NCBI GenBank assembly: GCA_020725885.1
Contig: DYEA01000007.1
Span: 62,001 to 126,000, forward strand
Source of the DNA: Slackia sp.
Lineage (GTDB): Bacteria; Actinomycetota; Coriobacteriia; Anaerosomatales; Anaerosomataceae
Length of the DNA: 64,000 nt
Direction: 5' to 3'
Part shown: piece by piece, positions 24,469-33,264 of the stretch
Numbering within the stretch: the first letter of the stretch is position 1
Layout of the letters: each line of letters starts with the position of its first letter
Position numbers and translations under genes: made by a program
The notes under the pieces: model-generated
The model's database searches: none
Told to the model about the DNA's origin: nothing
What the model saw: only the letters and a program-made list of their open reading frames with translations

Positions 24469-26712
24469 ATGGACCGGCCGGCCAGCCACACGCTTCTTGC
24501 AGCCCGCGTGCTCCTCGACGTCACCACGCGCGCGCTCAGCCACCCCCTCGACTACGCGATCCCGAAGGGTCTTCGCGGATCGGTGGACGTAGGGTGCCCC
24601 GTGCTCGTGCCGCTGGGCTCGCGCAACGCGGTCGGCTACGTCGTCTCGGTCGGCCCTCCGACGGCCGACGTCCAGCTGAAGGACGTCGTGGCAGTCCTGG
24701 GCGAGCCTCGCTTCGACGAACGGCGATGGGCCCTCGCCTCGTGGATCGCCTCCGAGTACGCCTGCCGCCCGATCGAGGCCTTGAGGCTGTTGCTTCCTCC
24801 AGGCTCCTCGCCTAGGCTCGCCAAGACGCCCGAAGGCTGGCAGCTCCAGGAACCGGCCGTGTCGCACGTCACCGAACGCATGGTGGAGCTCGTCGATCCT
24901 GGCTACATGCCTGCACCGAACGCCCATCGGCAGCGGGCCGTCGTGGCTGCCCTGCGCGACGGCCCGCTCAGCATCGCCGAGCTCCGTGCGACGTGTGGAG
25001 AGGTCACGGCCGCCGTCCGCACGCTTGAGTCGAAGGGCGCGGTCGCGGTCTTCGAACGCCGACGATGGCGCTCGGCCTCGAACGGGCTTGTGCGCGAGGA
25101 CACAGCGCCTCGCTTGAACAGACACCAGCACGCCGCGCTCGAAGCCGTGCTCGGCGCCGCGCCTGGCTCTGAGATCCTCATCGACGGCGTCACCGGATCG
25201 GGCAAGACCGAAGTGTACATACGCGCCGTCGAGGCGTTCCTGCGCGCCGGCCGACAAGCGATCGTGCTCGTCCCCGAGATATCGCTCACCCCGCAGACCG
25301 TCGGCCGGTTCCGGGCACGGTTCGGCTCGCAGCTCGCCGTGCTGCACAGCCGTCTGAGCGACGGTGAGCGCTACGACCAATGGCAGCTCGTCCACAGTGG
25401 CGAGGCCCGGCTCGTGATCGGCGCGCGGTCGGCGTTGTTCGCGCCTGCACTAGACCTCGGCCTCATCGTCATCGACGAGGAACACGAGCCCTCGTACAAG
25501 CAAGGATCCGAGCCGCGCTACCACGCTCGAGACGTCGCTCGTGAGATCGCACGGCGCACGGGGGCGGTCCTCGTGCTCGGGTCTGCCACGCCCTCGCTCG
25601 AAACCGTGCATGCCGTCCGTTCGGGCGCGGCCGTCGCGTGCCTGCTGCCGGACCGGGCCACCGGCGCGCCGATGCCCGACGTCACCGTCGTCGACATGAC
25701 GCGCGAGTTCGCGGACGGCAACCGCTCGATGTTCTCCAGGGCGCTCGCCTCGGCGCTCGAGGACACGATGCGCCGGCGCCGCAAAGCCGTCCTGTACATC
25801 AACCGGCGAGGATTCGCCACCTTCGTCCTGTGCCGCGAATGCGGGTTCGTGCCGCGGTGCGGGTCGTGCTCGGTCTCTTTGACCTACCACGAGTCCCGCG
25901 CGACGCTGCAGTGCCACCACTGCGGGCACCGTGAGCCGATGCCGGTCCGCTGCCCGCGGTGCACAAGCCCGTACCTCCGCCGATTCGGCGCCGGCACGCA
26001 GCGCGTCGAAGCCGAGATCGCGGCGCGATGGCCCGACACGCCCGTCGTGCGCATGGACGCCGACACCACCCGCGGCAAGGGCGGGCACGAGCGGATCCTT
26101 CAAGCGTTCGAGGAGCTGCCCTTCGGGGTCCTCGTCGGCACGCAGATGGTGGCAAAGGGGCTCGACTACCCAGACATCGACCTCGTCGGCGTCGTCGACG
26201 CCGACACCAGCATGCACCTGCCAGACTTCAGGGCCACGGAGCGGACGTTCCAACTGCTCATGCAAGTCTCGGGACGAGCAGGCCGCTCGGGCCCGGCCGG
26301 GACCGTCGTCGTCCAGACCTACTGGCCCGACCACCCAGCGGTCCGGGCCGTCCTGACTCGAGACCGCGAAGCGCTCTACGACGCCGAGCTCGCGGAGCGT
26401 GCAGCGCTGTCGTATCCGCCGTTCGGACGCCTCGGCCGGGCGCTCGTCGCTGCGCCGTCTCCGTCTGACGCCGCAGCGATCGCCGCGTCGCTCGCCGAGG
26501 AGCTTCGGGGTCGCGCTCCCGACGAGTGGCAGATACTCGGCCCCACGGAGCCTGCCGTCGCCAAACTGAAAGGCCTCTTTCGGCAGCACGTCGTGGTGCG
26601 CGCGCCTGCTGGCGCGGCGCTCGGTCCAGCGCTGTGGGACGCCGTCGCCTCGCTCCGGCTTCCTGCCACCGCGCGCGTCGCAATCGACGTGGATCCGTAC
26701 GAGATGCTCTGA
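24469..26712 (+). CDS. priA: Primosomal replication restart helicase PriA
   Basis: 747 residues. The N-terminal 3' DNA-binding domain begins VLLDVTTRALSHPLDYAIP. The helicase core has Walker A GVTGSGKTEVYI and VIDEEHEPSYKQ, and a two-zinc module contains CRECGFVPRCGSC, CHHC and CPRC. PriA reloads the replisome at stalled or repaired forks. No ribosome site precedes the ATG. The metK hairpin ends 8 bases upstream, with TATCCT (24457-24462) 6 bases before the ATG, so the mRNA may be leaderless. It is longer than the inactive PriA-like proteins of some actinobacteria, and its motifs are intact. Confidence 0.94.
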   Translation: MDRPASHTLLAARVLLDVTTRALSHPLDYAIPKGLRGSVDVGCPVLVPLGSRNAVGYVVSVGPPTADVQLKDVVAVLGEPRFDERRWALASWIASEYACRPIEALRLLLPPGSSPRLAKTPEGWQLQEPAVSHVTERMVELVDPGYMPAPNAHRQRAVVAALRDGPLSIAELRATCGEVTAAVRTLESKGAVAVFERRRWRSASNGLVREDTAPRLNRHQHAALEAVLGAAPGSEILIDGVTGSGKTEVYIRAVEAFLRAGRQAIVLVPEISLTPQTVGRFRARFGSQLAVLHSRLSDGERYDQWQLVHSGEARLVIGARSALFAPALDLGLIVIDEEHEPSYKQGSEPRYHARDVAREIARRTGAVLVLGSATPSLETVHAVRSGAAVACLLPDRATGAPMPDVTVVDMTREFADGNRSMFSRALASALEDTMRRRRKAVLYINRRGFATFVLCRECGFVPRCGSCSVSLTYHESRATLQCHHCGHREPMPVRCPRCTSPYLRRFGAGTQRVEAEIAARWPDTPVVRMDADTTRGKGGHERILQAFEELPFGVLVGTQMVAKGLDYPDIDLVGVVDADTSMHLPDFRATERTFQLLMQVSGRAGRSGPAGTVVVQTYWPDHPAVRAVLTRDREALYDAELAERAALSYPPFGRLGRALVAAPSPSDAAAIAASLAEELRGRAPDEWQILGPTEPAVAKLKGLFRQHVVVRAPAGAALGPALWDAVASLRLPATARVAIDVDPYEML

Positions 26713-26717
26713 GCGGG

Positions 26718-26726
26718 TGGTATGAT
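26718..26726 (+). promoter_or_regulatory. Extended -10 promoter of def-fmt-rsmB
   Basis: TGGTATGAT is a strong extended -10 directly after priA, about 45 bases before the def ATG. No clear -35. Confidence 0.6.
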
Positions 26727-26770
26727 TCGTGCTGCAAGCTCCGAAGTCCCCTGCACTCCGAAGGACGCCG

Positions 26771-27262
26771 ATGCGGATCCTCAGATACCCGGACCCCGGT
26801 CTCAAGCAGCGCGCCGTGGAGGTCGACCCGGTCGCAGACCCGACGCTGCGCGACTTGGTCGCCCGCATGGCTCGCGCGATGTACGACGCCGAAGGCATCG
26901 GCCTCGCCGCCACCCAGGTAGGCGTCCTGAAGCGCGTCATCGTCTATGACCTCGAAGACGGGCTGCACGCCCTGTGCAACCCGCGCATCGTCGAGCGTTC
27001 GGACGACCTCGAGGAAGGGGAGGAGGGGTGCTTGTCCGTGCCCGGCATCTCGGTGCCGGTGCGCCGATCGGCTTCGGTGGTCTGCGAGGGCGTGTCCCTC
27101 GACGGGAAGCGCGTGGTGATCGAAGCCGAAGGGCTCCTCGCCCGGCTCTTCCAGCACGAGATCGACCACCTGGACGGCACCGTGATCCTCGACCGGCTCG
27201 ATCCCGAGCAGCGCAAGGCGGCGCTGAAGGCGTACCACGAGGCCCAGAGCCAGTCCGCGTGA
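26771..27262 (+). CDS. def: Peptide deformylase
   Basis: Removes the N-formyl group from nascent proteins. 163 residues with the three family motifs: GIGLAATQVG, EGCLSVPG (metal Cys) and QHEIDHLDG (HExxH metal and catalytic residues). The ATG at 26771 has AAGGA upstream and starts with the conserved MRILRYPDP. It leads an operon with fmt, the enzyme that adds the formyl group, and rsmB. Confidence 0.96.
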   Translation: MRILRYPDPGLKQRAVEVDPVADPTLRDLVARMARAMYDAEGIGLAATQVGVLKRVIVYDLEDGLHALCNPRIVERSDDLEEGEEGCLSVPGISVPVRRSASVVCEGVSLDGKRVVIEAEGLLARLFQHEIDHLDGTVILDRLDPEQRKAALKAYHEAQSQSA

Positions 27263-27275
27263 GGGAGCCGCAGCC

Positions 27276-28199
27276 GTGCGGATCGTCTTCATGGGGACGC
27301 CCGAGTTCGCGGTTCCGAGCCTGACCGCGCTCCACGCCCGACACAGCGTCGAGTGCGTCGTGACGCGCCCAGACTCCGTTTCCCGACGCGGCTCCACGCC
27401 CGTGCCGTCGCCCGTCAAGTCCGCCGCGAAAGCGGCGGGCATTCCCGTCGTCGAGGCCGCGACGCTCCGGGACGCCAGCGTCGTCGCGCGGCTCCGCGCG
27501 CTCGCTCCCGACGCGATCTGCGTGGCCGCGTACGGCGCTCTGCTGCCGCCCGAAGTGCTCGAGTTGCCGCGATACGGCTGCGTCAACGCGCACGCGTCGC
27601 TGCTGCCTCGCCACCGAGGAGCCGCGCCCATCGAACGGGCGATACTCCAAGGCGACCCCGTGACGGGGATCAGCATCATGCGCATGGAAGAGGGGCTCGA
27701 CACCGGCCCCGTCTGTCTTCGCGTCGCCGTGCCGATCGGCGACGAAACCGCGTGCGGGCTCGCCACGCGTCTCGCGCACGTCGCTGCCGACGCATTCCTC
27801 GCGGCGCTCGAAGACGTCCTCCACGGGCGCGCGGTGTGGCTCCCGCAGGACGACGCACGCGCCACCTACGCACCTAAGATGACGCGCGACGACGTCCGCC
27901 TGACCCCCGATCTCGACGCCGTGTCTGCTCTCCGGCGCATCAAGGCTTCGAGCGACCGCGTGACCGCCCGCGCCCGCTTGCACGACGCGGCAGAGCTCGT
28001 CGTCACCGCCGCCCGGCTGTCGGAACGTGCCGTCCCGCAGGGGTCGGCCGTTCTCACGCCCGACGGCCCGGTCCTCGGCTTCCGCCACGGCTCGTTGCTG
28101 CTCTTGCGCGTCAAGCCCGCCGGCAGGAGAGAGCTCACGGGAAAGGAGTTCGCCTGCGGCGCCCGTCTGCCGGCGACGTTCTCGTGGAGCCCGGCGTGA
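27276..28199 (+). CDS. fmt: Methionyl-tRNA formyltransferase
   Basis: Formylates initiator Met-tRNA using 10-formyltetrahydrofolate. 307 residues: MRIVFMGTPEFAVPSL at the N terminus, the catalytic N-x-H in VNAHASLLPRHRGAAPI, an Asp in the EEGLDTGP segment, and a C-terminal OB-like tRNA-binding domain. GTG start with GAGGGAG upstream, 13 bases after def. The stop overlaps the rsmB GTG (GTGA). Confidence 0.95.
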   Translation: MRIVFMGTPEFAVPSLTALHARHSVECVVTRPDSVSRRGSTPVPSPVKSAAKAAGIPVVEAATLRDASVVARLRALAPDAICVAAYGALLPPEVLELPRYGCVNAHASLLPRHRGAAPIERAILQGDPVTGISIMRMEEGLDTGPVCLRVAVPIGDETACGLATRLAHVAADAFLAALEDVLHGRAVWLPQDDARATYAPKMTRDDVRLTPDLDAVSALRRIKASSDRVTARARLHDAAELVVTAARLSERAVPQGSAVLTPDGPVLGFRHGSLLLLRVKPAGRRELTGKEFACGARLPATFSWSPA

Positions 28200-29548
28200 C
28201 GTCGCCTGCCCGGGAGGCCGCGCTCGAAGCGCTCGCGGCGGCCCGACGGCGCCACGCGTACGTCGCGCCGCTCGCCGAACAGGCCGCGCGTAGGCGAGGG
28301 CTCGACCCCGCCGACCACGCCATGTGCGTGCTCCTGGCCAAGGGCGTCACCCGCACGGTCGGCACGCTGGACGAGGCCATCGGCCGATACACGAAGGTCG
28401 AGCGGATCGAGCCGGCCGTGCTCGACGTCCTGCGCCTCGCCGCCTTCGAGCTGCTGTTCTTGAAGACCTCTCCGCACGCTGCGGTCAACGAAGCGGTCGA
28501 GGCCGCCAAGCGCCGGCGCGTGCAGGCCGCGAAGCTCGTCAACGCCGTCCTCCGCCGCTTGGCCGAGGAAGCGCCGCAGTTCCCGTGGGGGGACCCCGCC
28601 ACCGAGCGCGACGCGCTGAGCCGCCTTCACGGCGTGCCCCGCTGGCTCCTCGACGCGTTCGTTCAGGACCTGGGCCAGGACCCCACGCTCGAAGCGCTCT
28701 CCTCGCTCTCCGTCGAGCCGCCGCTCTTCGCCCGCGTCAACCGTCTCGTCGCTGACCGCGACGAGCTCTTCGCCGAGCTCGCGGCGAGCGGCATCGCCGT
28801 GCAGCAGGCGCCGCCCGACGACCTCTCCTTCTGCGTGCCCGAACCAGCGGCGTTCGTGCACAGCGACGCGCTCGCCGCTGAACGCGCGTTCGTCTGCGAC
28901 AGCGCCGCTCAGTTCGTGGCGCTCCAGGCCGCCCGGCCGTCCGTCTCGACTGTCCTCGAGGTCGGCGCCGGCCGCGGCACCAAGACCCTCGTGTACCTCG
29001 GAGCCTTCCACGCGCTCGGCGTGCATCCCCGCACGGTAGCGGTCGAGCCGGCCGCATGGCGCGCCCGCATCTGGGCTGAGCGGCTCGAGCGCGCGGGGAT
29101 CCACGAGGCCGAGCCCATCGTCGCCGACGTACGGACGCTTGCCGAGTCCGCCGTGCTGCAGGCAGCGGACGTCGTGCTGCTCGACGCGCCGTGCACCGGG
29201 ACCGGCACGCTCAGACGCCATCCCGAGGCCGTGTGGCGCCTGACTCCCGAGGATCCCGGCAGGCTCCATCAGCTCCAGCTCGACATGCTGTCGGCTGTTG
29301 CAGCGTGCGTTCCCGCCGACGGCCTGCTGGTGTACTCTACCTGCAGCGTCCTGCGCGCGGAGAACGAGCAGGTCGTGGCAGCGTTCCTCGACTCACGTGC
29401 AGGAGCAGGCTTCCGCGTCGAAGCGCTCGATCCCGCACCGCCGGCGGAGTGGAAGCGCTTCGTGACGCCGGAAGGGTTCTTCCGCTCGTGGCCGACCGTC
29501 GACGGCCCCGACGGACATTTCGTCGCGTGTCTGAGAAGAACGGCGTGA
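28196..29548 (+). CDS. rsmB: 16S rRNA (cytosine-C5)-methyltransferase RsmB
   Basis: 450 residues. An N-terminal NusB-like RNA-binding domain (about 1-130) is fused to a SAM-dependent methyltransferase with EVGAGRGTKT (SAM loop), DAPCTGTGTLRRHPE (motif IV Cys) and YSTCSV (catalytic Cys). The family methylates C967 of 16S rRNA. The GTG at 28196 overlaps the fmt stop and has GGAG 6 bases upstream; an alternative GTG at 28184 has no ribosome site. The fmt-rsmB order is widely conserved. Confidence 0.93.
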   Translation: MTSPAREAALEALAAARRRHAYVAPLAEQAARRRGLDPADHAMCVLLAKGVTRTVGTLDEAIGRYTKVERIEPAVLDVLRLAAFELLFLKTSPHAAVNEAVEAAKRRRVQAAKLVNAVLRRLAEEAPQFPWGDPATERDALSRLHGVPRWLLDAFVQDLGQDPTLEALSSLSVEPPLFARVNRLVADRDELFAELAASGIAVQQAPPDDLSFCVPEPAAFVHSDALAAERAFVCDSAAQFVALQAARPSVSTVLEVGAGRGTKTLVYLGAFHALGVHPRTVAVEPAAWRARIWAERLERAGIHEAEPIVADVRTLAESAVLQAADVVLLDAPCTGTGTLRRHPEAVWRLTPEDPGRLHQLQLDMLSAVAACVPADGLLVYSTCSVLRAENEQVVAAFLDSRAGAGFRVEALDPAPPAEWKRFVTPEGFFRSWPTVDGPDGHFVACLRRTA

Positions 29549-29580
29549 CCGGCCGAGGCCGGGTGAGCAGGGGAGGACGT

Positions 29581-30546
29581 ATGTTGACGACCCGTATCGT
29601 AGAGATGCTGGAAGTCACGGAGGCGGCCGCACTCGCAGCCGCACGATGGATGGGAAAGGGCGACAAGCGCGCCGCCGACCAGGCAGCGGTCGAGGCGATG
29701 CGGCTCGCGTTCGACCGCATCCCGATATCGGGCGAGGTCGTCATCGGGGAGGGCGAGCGGGACGAGGCCCCGATGCTCTACATCGGCGAGCGCGTCGGCG
29801 CAGGCGGCGAGGAGGTCGACATCGCCGTCGATCCGCTCGAGGGCACGAACCTCACCGCCTACGGCCAGCCGAACTCGTTGGCAGTGCTCGCAGTCGCGCC
29901 GAAAGGCACGCTGCTGAACGCGCCGGACACCTACATGTGGAAGATCGCGACCGGGCCGGAGGCCGCTCACGCCGTGCACATCGACGCGACGCCGACGGAG
30001 AACGTCCGCAACGTCGCGAAGGCCCTCGACCGCGACGTGGAGGACATCGTGGTGTGCATCCTCGACCGTGACCGGCACGCCGACCTCATCCGCGAGGTCC
30101 GCGAAGCCGGCGCGCGCATCCGTCTGATCACCGACGGCGACGTGTTCGGCGCCGTCGCCACCGCCATCGAGGGGACCGGCATCCACCTCTACATGGGCGC
30201 TGGCGGCGCACCCGAGGGCGTGCTTGCAGCCGCAGCCATGCGCTGCATCGGCGGATGCTTCATGGGCCGGTTCCAGTTCCGCAGCGAAGAGGAGCGAGCC
30301 CGGGCCGAGAAGATGACCAAGTGCGACATCGACGGGGTCCTGACCATGGACTGCCTGGTCGACACCGACGACGTGGCCTTCATCGCCACCGGCGTCACCG
30401 ACGGCGAGCTCCTGCGCGGCGTGAAGTTCTTCGGCAAGGGCGCACGCACCCACTCCATCGCGATGGACAACAAGACCGGCACGGTGCGGTTCGTCGAGAC
30501 GGTCCACCGTACCGGCGTCGAGAAGTTCTGGGTACGCAGGGACTAG
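29581..30546 (+). CDS. glpX: Class II fructose-1,6-bisphosphatase
   Basis: 321 residues of the GlpX family: GDKRAADQAAVEAMR, VVIGEGERDEAPML (metal site), VDPLEGTNLTAYGQPN, a substrate segment GGAPEGVLAAAAMRC and DGEL near the end. It dephosphorylates fructose 1,6-bisphosphate in gluconeogenesis. GGGGAGG precedes the ATG. It is convergent with fmdB, leaving only 4 bases between the stops. Confidence 0.95.
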   Translation: MLTTRIVEMLEVTEAAALAAARWMGKGDKRAADQAAVEAMRLAFDRIPISGEVVIGEGERDEAPMLYIGERVGAGGEEVDIAVDPLEGTNLTAYGQPNSLAVLAVAPKGTLLNAPDTYMWKIATGPEAAHAVHIDATPTENVRNVAKALDRDVEDIVVCILDRDRHADLIREVREAGARIRLITDGDVFGAVATAIEGTGIHLYMGAGGAPEGVLAAAAMRCIGGCFMGRFQFRSEEERARAEKMTKCDIDGVLTMDCLVDTDDVAFIATGVTDGELLRGVKFFGKGARTHSIAMDNKTGTVRFVETVHRTGVEKFWVRRD

Positions 30547-30550
30547 GCGC

Positions 30551-30838
30551 CTAGGCGTCTGACGCAGGGCACGACGCGCACGGGCCCGTGCCCGTCGCGC
30601 TCGGACACGATCCAGCGCTCCCAGACCGATCGGATCCGCCCCCGTCGCCGTCCTTCGGGCGGGGACGGTAGTCCGTGTTGTGGAAGCCGCTGCCTTTGAA
30701 CACGACGCCGACGGGAGAGAAGACGCGCTTCGCCGGAGCCTCGCACGTCGGGCAGAGCTGCGGCGATGCGTCGTCGATGGCCCGAGCCACTTCGAACACG
30801 GTCTGGCAGGCGGAGCATCTGTAGTCGTACCGAGGCAT
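30551..30838 (-). CDS. FmdB-type zinc-ribbon protein
   Basis: 95 residues. The N terminus MPRYDYRCSACQTVFEV with CPTC 20 or so residues on is the FmdB zinc ribbon, a family once called regulatory for formamidase but with no settled function. The tail after about residue 60 is Gly/Ser rich and adds three more cysteines (CPSATGTGPCASC). GGAGGTGACG sits directly before the ATG, fixing the start. Convergent with glpX. Confidence 0.87.
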   Translation of the reverse strand: MPRYDYRCSACQTVFEVARAIDDASPQLCPTCEAPAKRVFSPVGVVFKGSGFHNTDYRPRPKDGDGGGSDRSGSAGSCPSATGTGPCASCPASDA

Positions 30839-30931
30839 CGTCACCTCCATCCGAACGCACACCGGACATTCACGCGGACGGGAAGCATAGCGCGGCCGAC
30901 GCGCAGCCGCAAGGCGGCGGCATGACGCGCC

Positions 30932-30940
30932 TGGTATAAT
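30932..30940 (+). promoter_or_regulatory. Consensus extended -10 promoter for a leaderless transcript
   Basis: TGGTATAAT is a perfect extended -10. The ATG of the PASTA gene begins 9 bases after its last T, where transcription itself should begin, so the mRNA has essentially no 5' leader. Confidence 0.75.
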
Positions 30941-30948
30941 GTCTCGCC

Positions 30949-32019
30949 ATGAGATCTCGTCCTCCTCGTCCGCCGCTCGTGCCGCGGTGGATCGTCATCA
31001 GCATCGCAGTCCTCGCCGCCGGCAGCGTCCTCGCAGCCGTCGGCGTCGTCGCCGCGTCACGATCGTCGCGGGTCGTGGTCCCTGCCGTCGTCGGACTCCG
31101 CGAGCCCGAGGCCGTCAACCGCTTGCAGCAGGCCGGCCTTGTCGCCGAGGAGGGCGGCACCCTGTTCTCCGACGAAGTGCCTCGCGGCAACGTCATCTCC
31201 CAGGAACCTCCGGCCGGCACAGCCGTCGACCGCGGGGCCGCCGTGCGCATCGTCGTCTCGGCGGGCGCCGAGTCGTTCACCATGCCCGACGTCATCGGCC
31301 GCTCAGCGGAAGAGGCGTCCCGCGAGCTCGCCGCGCTCGGGCTGGTCGTCTCCACGCAGGTCGTCGAGTCGCAGCTCGCCTCGGGCACGGTGCTGGAGTC
31401 TTTCCCCGCTCCAGGATCGCCCGTGAGCGCAGGCACCCCCGTGCGGCTCTCGATAGCCGGGCAGCCCCCGGCGTCGCAGCTCGAGCGATTCTCGTTCGTC
31501 GGCGTGACAGTCCTGGTGGACCCGGTGCCACGGGGAACCGCTCCTGACATCACGTACGAGGTGGCCAGGCGCGTGCGCGCGCTCGTCGAGGCTTCCGGCG
31601 GCGCCTGCGTCGTCACGCGTTCCATCACGACGACGTCCGTTGCGCTGGCGGACAGAGTCGCCGCGGCTCGCCAGGCCACCGCCACGGTTGCCGTCGTGCT
31701 GGACACCGTCTCAACCGGGCCCGCTGGCATGGTCGTGACGATCGACCCGTCCAAAGGCGCAGCAGCAGCATCCGCGTCCAGCCGCATCGCGTCGGCGACT
31801 CTGGACGCCTTCTCGCGCGCGTCTCTCCCGCACGCGCCTGGGTCCCCGGCCAAGGATCCCGTGCTGTCTGTCGTGCCGGCGCCCGGGATCCGCGTCGTGC
31901 TCGGGAACCAGAACGACCCGGCGGATGCCGCGCGCTTCGGCGATCCCGATTGGGCGGACGCGGTCGCGCGGGCCATCTACCGCGGGCTCGGCCTCGGGCT
32001 GGGGAGGAGCCAGCGGTGA
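30949..32019 (+). CDS. Membrane-anchored PASTA protein with degenerate Amidase_3-like domain
   Basis: 356 residues. A short cytoplasmic tail and one membrane helix (13-36) are followed by two PASTA repeats (about 41-105 and 109-170) that should bind peptidoglycan fragments. Residues 186-350 follow the N-acetylmuramoyl-L-alanine amidase order: VTVLVDPVPRG, VRALVEASGGACVVTR, DRVAAARQATATVAVVLD, RVVLGNQNDPADAARF. The zinc ligands are absent: P replaces His in the first motif, D replaces His in the S-I-H-x-N position and L replaces the catalytic Glu. It is therefore probably a non-catalytic regulator. Overlaps the M23 peptidase gene by 4 bases. Confidence 0.82.
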   Translation: MRSRPPRPPLVPRWIVISIAVLAAGSVLAAVGVVAASRSSRVVVPAVVGLREPEAVNRLQQAGLVAEEGGTLFSDEVPRGNVISQEPPAGTAVDRGAAVRIVVSAGAESFTMPDVIGRSAEEASRELAALGLVVSTQVVESQLASGTVLESFPAPGSPVSAGTPVRLSIAGQPPASQLERFSFVGVTVLVDPVPRGTAPDITYEVARRVRALVEASGGACVVTRSITTTSVALADRVAAARQATATVAVVLDTVSTGPAGMVVTIDPSKGAAAASASSRIASATLDAFSRASLPHAPGSPAKDPVLSVVPAPGIRVVLGNQNDPADAARFGDPDWADAVARAIYRGLGLGLGRSQR

Positions 32020-33080
32020 GATCGCTCCGCCATGCGCCAGCCGCTCACGCCGCCCGCGCCGGTGCCGGCTTCCGTTCGCTTGTCGCCTTGGTTGCAGCAG
32101 TTGCGACCCTCGCGACGACGCTGCTCGCCGCATCTCCTGGGTTCGCGGCGAAGTCCCAGGTCGATCAGCTGCGCGAGCAGCTGGCCGCCATCAACCGCGA
32201 AGCCAAGCGCGCCGGCGATGCGTATTCCAAGGCCTACTGGCAGCTCGAGAGGACGAACCACGAGCTTGCCAAGACGACCCGCGAGTTGAAGAAGACCGAG
32301 GCCGAGCTCGCGCAGGCCTCGGGCCGCCTTGCCGCCCACCTGGCGGAGATGTACCGACAGGGCAACGTCGACTACCTCGAGCTCGTGTTCACGAGCCAGA
32401 CTCTCGACGACATGATCGCGCGCATCGAGTATGCGCAACGCTTGGGCATGCTCGACGCTCAGACGGTCGACAAGACGCGAGCGCTCCGCGACCGCCTCAA
32501 GCAACGCCAGGCGGACGTGGCCAGGCTGAAGGACAAGCAAGCCAAGGACGCCGCCGCGCTCAAGAAGAAGGCGGCCGCCCTGCAGAAGAAGCTCAAGTCG
32601 CTGCAGGCCCAGTACGAGGCCACGCAGCGCAAGCTCGCACAAGCCACCGGCCGCTCCGGCAGCTCGAGCCGCCGCTATCCGCCCGGCCCGAACGGCATGG
32701 TCTTCCCGGTCGCAGGCCCGTGCTACTACTCCGACACGTGGGGCGCGGCCCGTTCCGGCGGCCGGACGCACAAGGGCACCGACATCATGGCCGCTCGCGG
32801 CACCCCGTGCGTGGCGGTCCTCTCAGGCACGGTCCGCGCCCGTTACAACTCGCTCGGCGGCAAGACGATCTGGCTGACCGCCGACAACGGCTGGGAGTTC
32901 TACTACGCGCACCTGGACAGCTACGTGCGGACCTCCGGCCGCGTCGCAGCCGGAGAGGTCATCGGGACGGTAGGCAGCACCGGCAACGCCCGGGGAGGGT
33001 CGCCGCACCTCCACTTCGAGATACACCCGAACGGCGGCGCTGCCGTGAACCCCTACCCATACCTCCGGCAGATGCAGTAG
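32016..33080 (+). CDS. Secreted M23 peptidoglycan endopeptidase with EnvC-like coiled coil
   Basis: 354 residues. A signal peptide or N-terminal anchor (hydrophobic 20-40, ending SPGFAA) is followed by a long coiled coil (about 46-212) and an M23 (LytM) domain with H252xxxD256 (THKGTD), YAHLD and H331-L-H333, so the zinc site is complete. The coiled coil plus LytM layout resembles EnvC and SagB-like hydrolases, which cut or regulate peptidoglycan during division. GTG start with GAGGAG upstream, overlapping the PASTA gene stop (GTGA), so the two proteins are made together. Confidence 0.9.
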   Translation: MRSLRHAPAAHAARAGAGFRSLVALVAAVATLATTLLAASPGFAAKSQVDQLREQLAAINREAKRAGDAYSKAYWQLERTNHELAKTTRELKKTEAELAQASGRLAAHLAEMYRQGNVDYLELVFTSQTLDDMIARIEYAQRLGMLDAQTVDKTRALRDRLKQRQADVARLKDKQAKDAAALKKKAAALQKKLKSLQAQYEATQRKLAQATGRSGSSSRRYPPGPNGMVFPVAGPCYYSDTWGAARSGGRTHKGTDIMAARGTPCVAVLSGTVRARYNSLGGKTIWLTADNGWEFYYAHLDSYVRTSGRVAAGEVIGTVGSTGNARGGSPHLHFEIHPNGGAAVNPYPYLRQMQ

Positions 33081-33097
33081 ACTGGACGCGAACTGAA

Positions 33098-33190
33098 CAC
33101 CGTGTCGGGAGCTGCGTGAGCGGCTGAGAGGCGGCCTTGGGGGCCGCGACCGAACGACCGTCCCGGTAATGCGGGGCGGCAAGACGGTAG
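33098..33190 (+). ncRNA. TPP riboswitch (THI element)
   Basis: Core blocks: CGGGAGC, GCTGAGA, then CGACCG, CCCGGTAATGCGGGGC and GCAAGACGGT, with ACCGT/ACGGT as a likely P1 and an extra GC-rich hairpin (GGCGGCC/GGCCGC) on the P3 side. The match to the consensus is good though not perfect. Its position before a ThiT transporter and thiamine pyrophosphokinase supports the call. Downstream, CTCCTCC (33217-33223) could mask the AAAGGAGA ribosome site, suggesting translational control. Confidence 0.87.
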
Positions 33191-33264
33191 GCGCTGCGGC
33201 GCCCATCAGTCCCATGCTCCTCCCCGAAGCGCGATGCGTCGCGCTGTCGTGGAAAGGAGACGTC

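Noticed and set aside
28880-28891. GAACGCGCGTTC, a match to the LexA half-site pattern GAAC-N4-GTTC
   Set aside because: It lies inside rsmB, has no promoter elements around it and lacks the extended symmetry of the 9450 box.
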